NCBI GenBank assembly: GCA_018224345.1
Contig: JAGTUW010000312.1
Span: forward strand, 1 to 5,441
Origin: Bacteroidota bacterium
GTDB lineage: Bacteria > Bacteroidota > Ignavibacteria > SZUA-365
Direction: 5' to 3'
DNA length: 5,441 nt
Of the stretch, positions 5,313-5,441 are shown in pieces. How positions within the stretch are numbered: the stretch's first letter is position 1; every line of letters starts with the position of its first letter. The position numbers and the translations under genes are program-made. Under the pieces are notes generated by a model. That model was not told the origin of the DNA, did not search any database, and worked only from the letters and a program-made list of their open reading frames with translations.

Positions 5313-5441
5313 ATGCGTATTGTTTTTATGGGGACACCGGATTTTGCCGTCCCCTCTCTGCTGGCATTGCACGATGCGGGACATGATATCGCCGGCGTCG
5401 TCACATCGCCGGACAAACCGCGGGGCAGGGGGAGAAAGGTG
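5313..5441 (+). CDS. fmt: Methionyl-tRNA formyltransferase, N-terminal part (runs off the window)
   Basis: Only the first 43 codons are present; the gene continues past the right edge. The protein begins MRIVFMGTPDFAVPSL, followed by SPDKPRGRGRK, which is the highly conserved start of Fmt. The enzyme uses 10-formyltetrahydrofolate to formylate methionyl-tRNA-fMet, the charged form of the tRNA encoded at 572-644. The SD GGGAG (5302-5306) lies 6 bases before the ATG. The 12-bp gap from def, with no terminator between them, indicates a def-fmt operon. The active-site region (Asn/His/Asp) and the C-terminal tRNA-binding domain are beyond the window and cannot be checked. Confidence 0.97.
   Translation, partial: MRIVFMGTPDFAVPSLLALHDAGHDIAGVVTSPDKPRGRGRKV

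Overview
The window looks like chromosomal DNA from a GC-rich member of the Bacteroidota/Chlorobiota (FCB) group. The main evidence is the large secreted protein on the minus strand, which ends in a type IX secretion (T9SS) type A sorting domain, a signal confined to that group. Three of the four protein genes have visible Shine-Dalgarno (SD) sequences: GAGGAG for the SDR gene, GGGAG for fmt and AAGGA for def. The best promoter matches are of the sigma-70 kind. Both points fit a Chlorobi-, Ignavibacteria- or Kapabacteria-like lineage better than classical Bacteroidia, but this placement is inference.

Layout from left to right. Positions 1-136 hold nothing recognisable. A decayed 3' end of a CHAT-domain (caspase-like) gene lies at about 137-334 (+). 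A short tandem array with an 11-bp period (472-530) then leads into a sigma-70-like promoter. The promoter drives a well-formed initiator tRNA-fMet gene (572-644, +), which is closed by a textbook intrinsic terminator (652-683). Converging on this terminator is a 908-residue secreted protein (778-3504, -). It has a signal peptide, a metzincin-like zinc site (HETGHIFNAFDEY plus a PCMM Met-turn candidate), a beta-propeller-like region and a T9SS C-terminal domain.

Upstream of the protease is a 331-bp gene-free stretch with a perfect 23-bp palindrome (3761-3783). Its core, TTGTAATGATTACAA, has the 7-1-7 layout of Fur-family (Fur/Zur/PerR) operators. Next comes a short-chain dehydrogenase/reductase (3836-4627, -) that keeps the fold motifs but has lost the catalytic Tyr-x-x-x-Lys. 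It is transcribed divergently from def (peptide deformylase, 4740-5300, +), which is followed after 12 bp by fmt (methionyl-tRNA formyltransferase, 5313 to beyond the edge, +). The SDR/def intergenic region carries a palindrome (TGTACGGG / CCCGTACA) plus a third half-site, set over the predicted divergent promoters.

Functionally, three components of the formyl-methionine cycle sit within 5 kb: the initiator tRNA, the enzyme that formylates it and the enzyme that removes the formyl group from nascent proteins. The secreted metalloprotease and the atypical SDR are accessory genes between them. I see no CRISPR array, insertion sequence or obvious defence island; the most unusual items are the protease architecture, the Fur-like palindrome, the degenerate SDR and the CHAT remnant.
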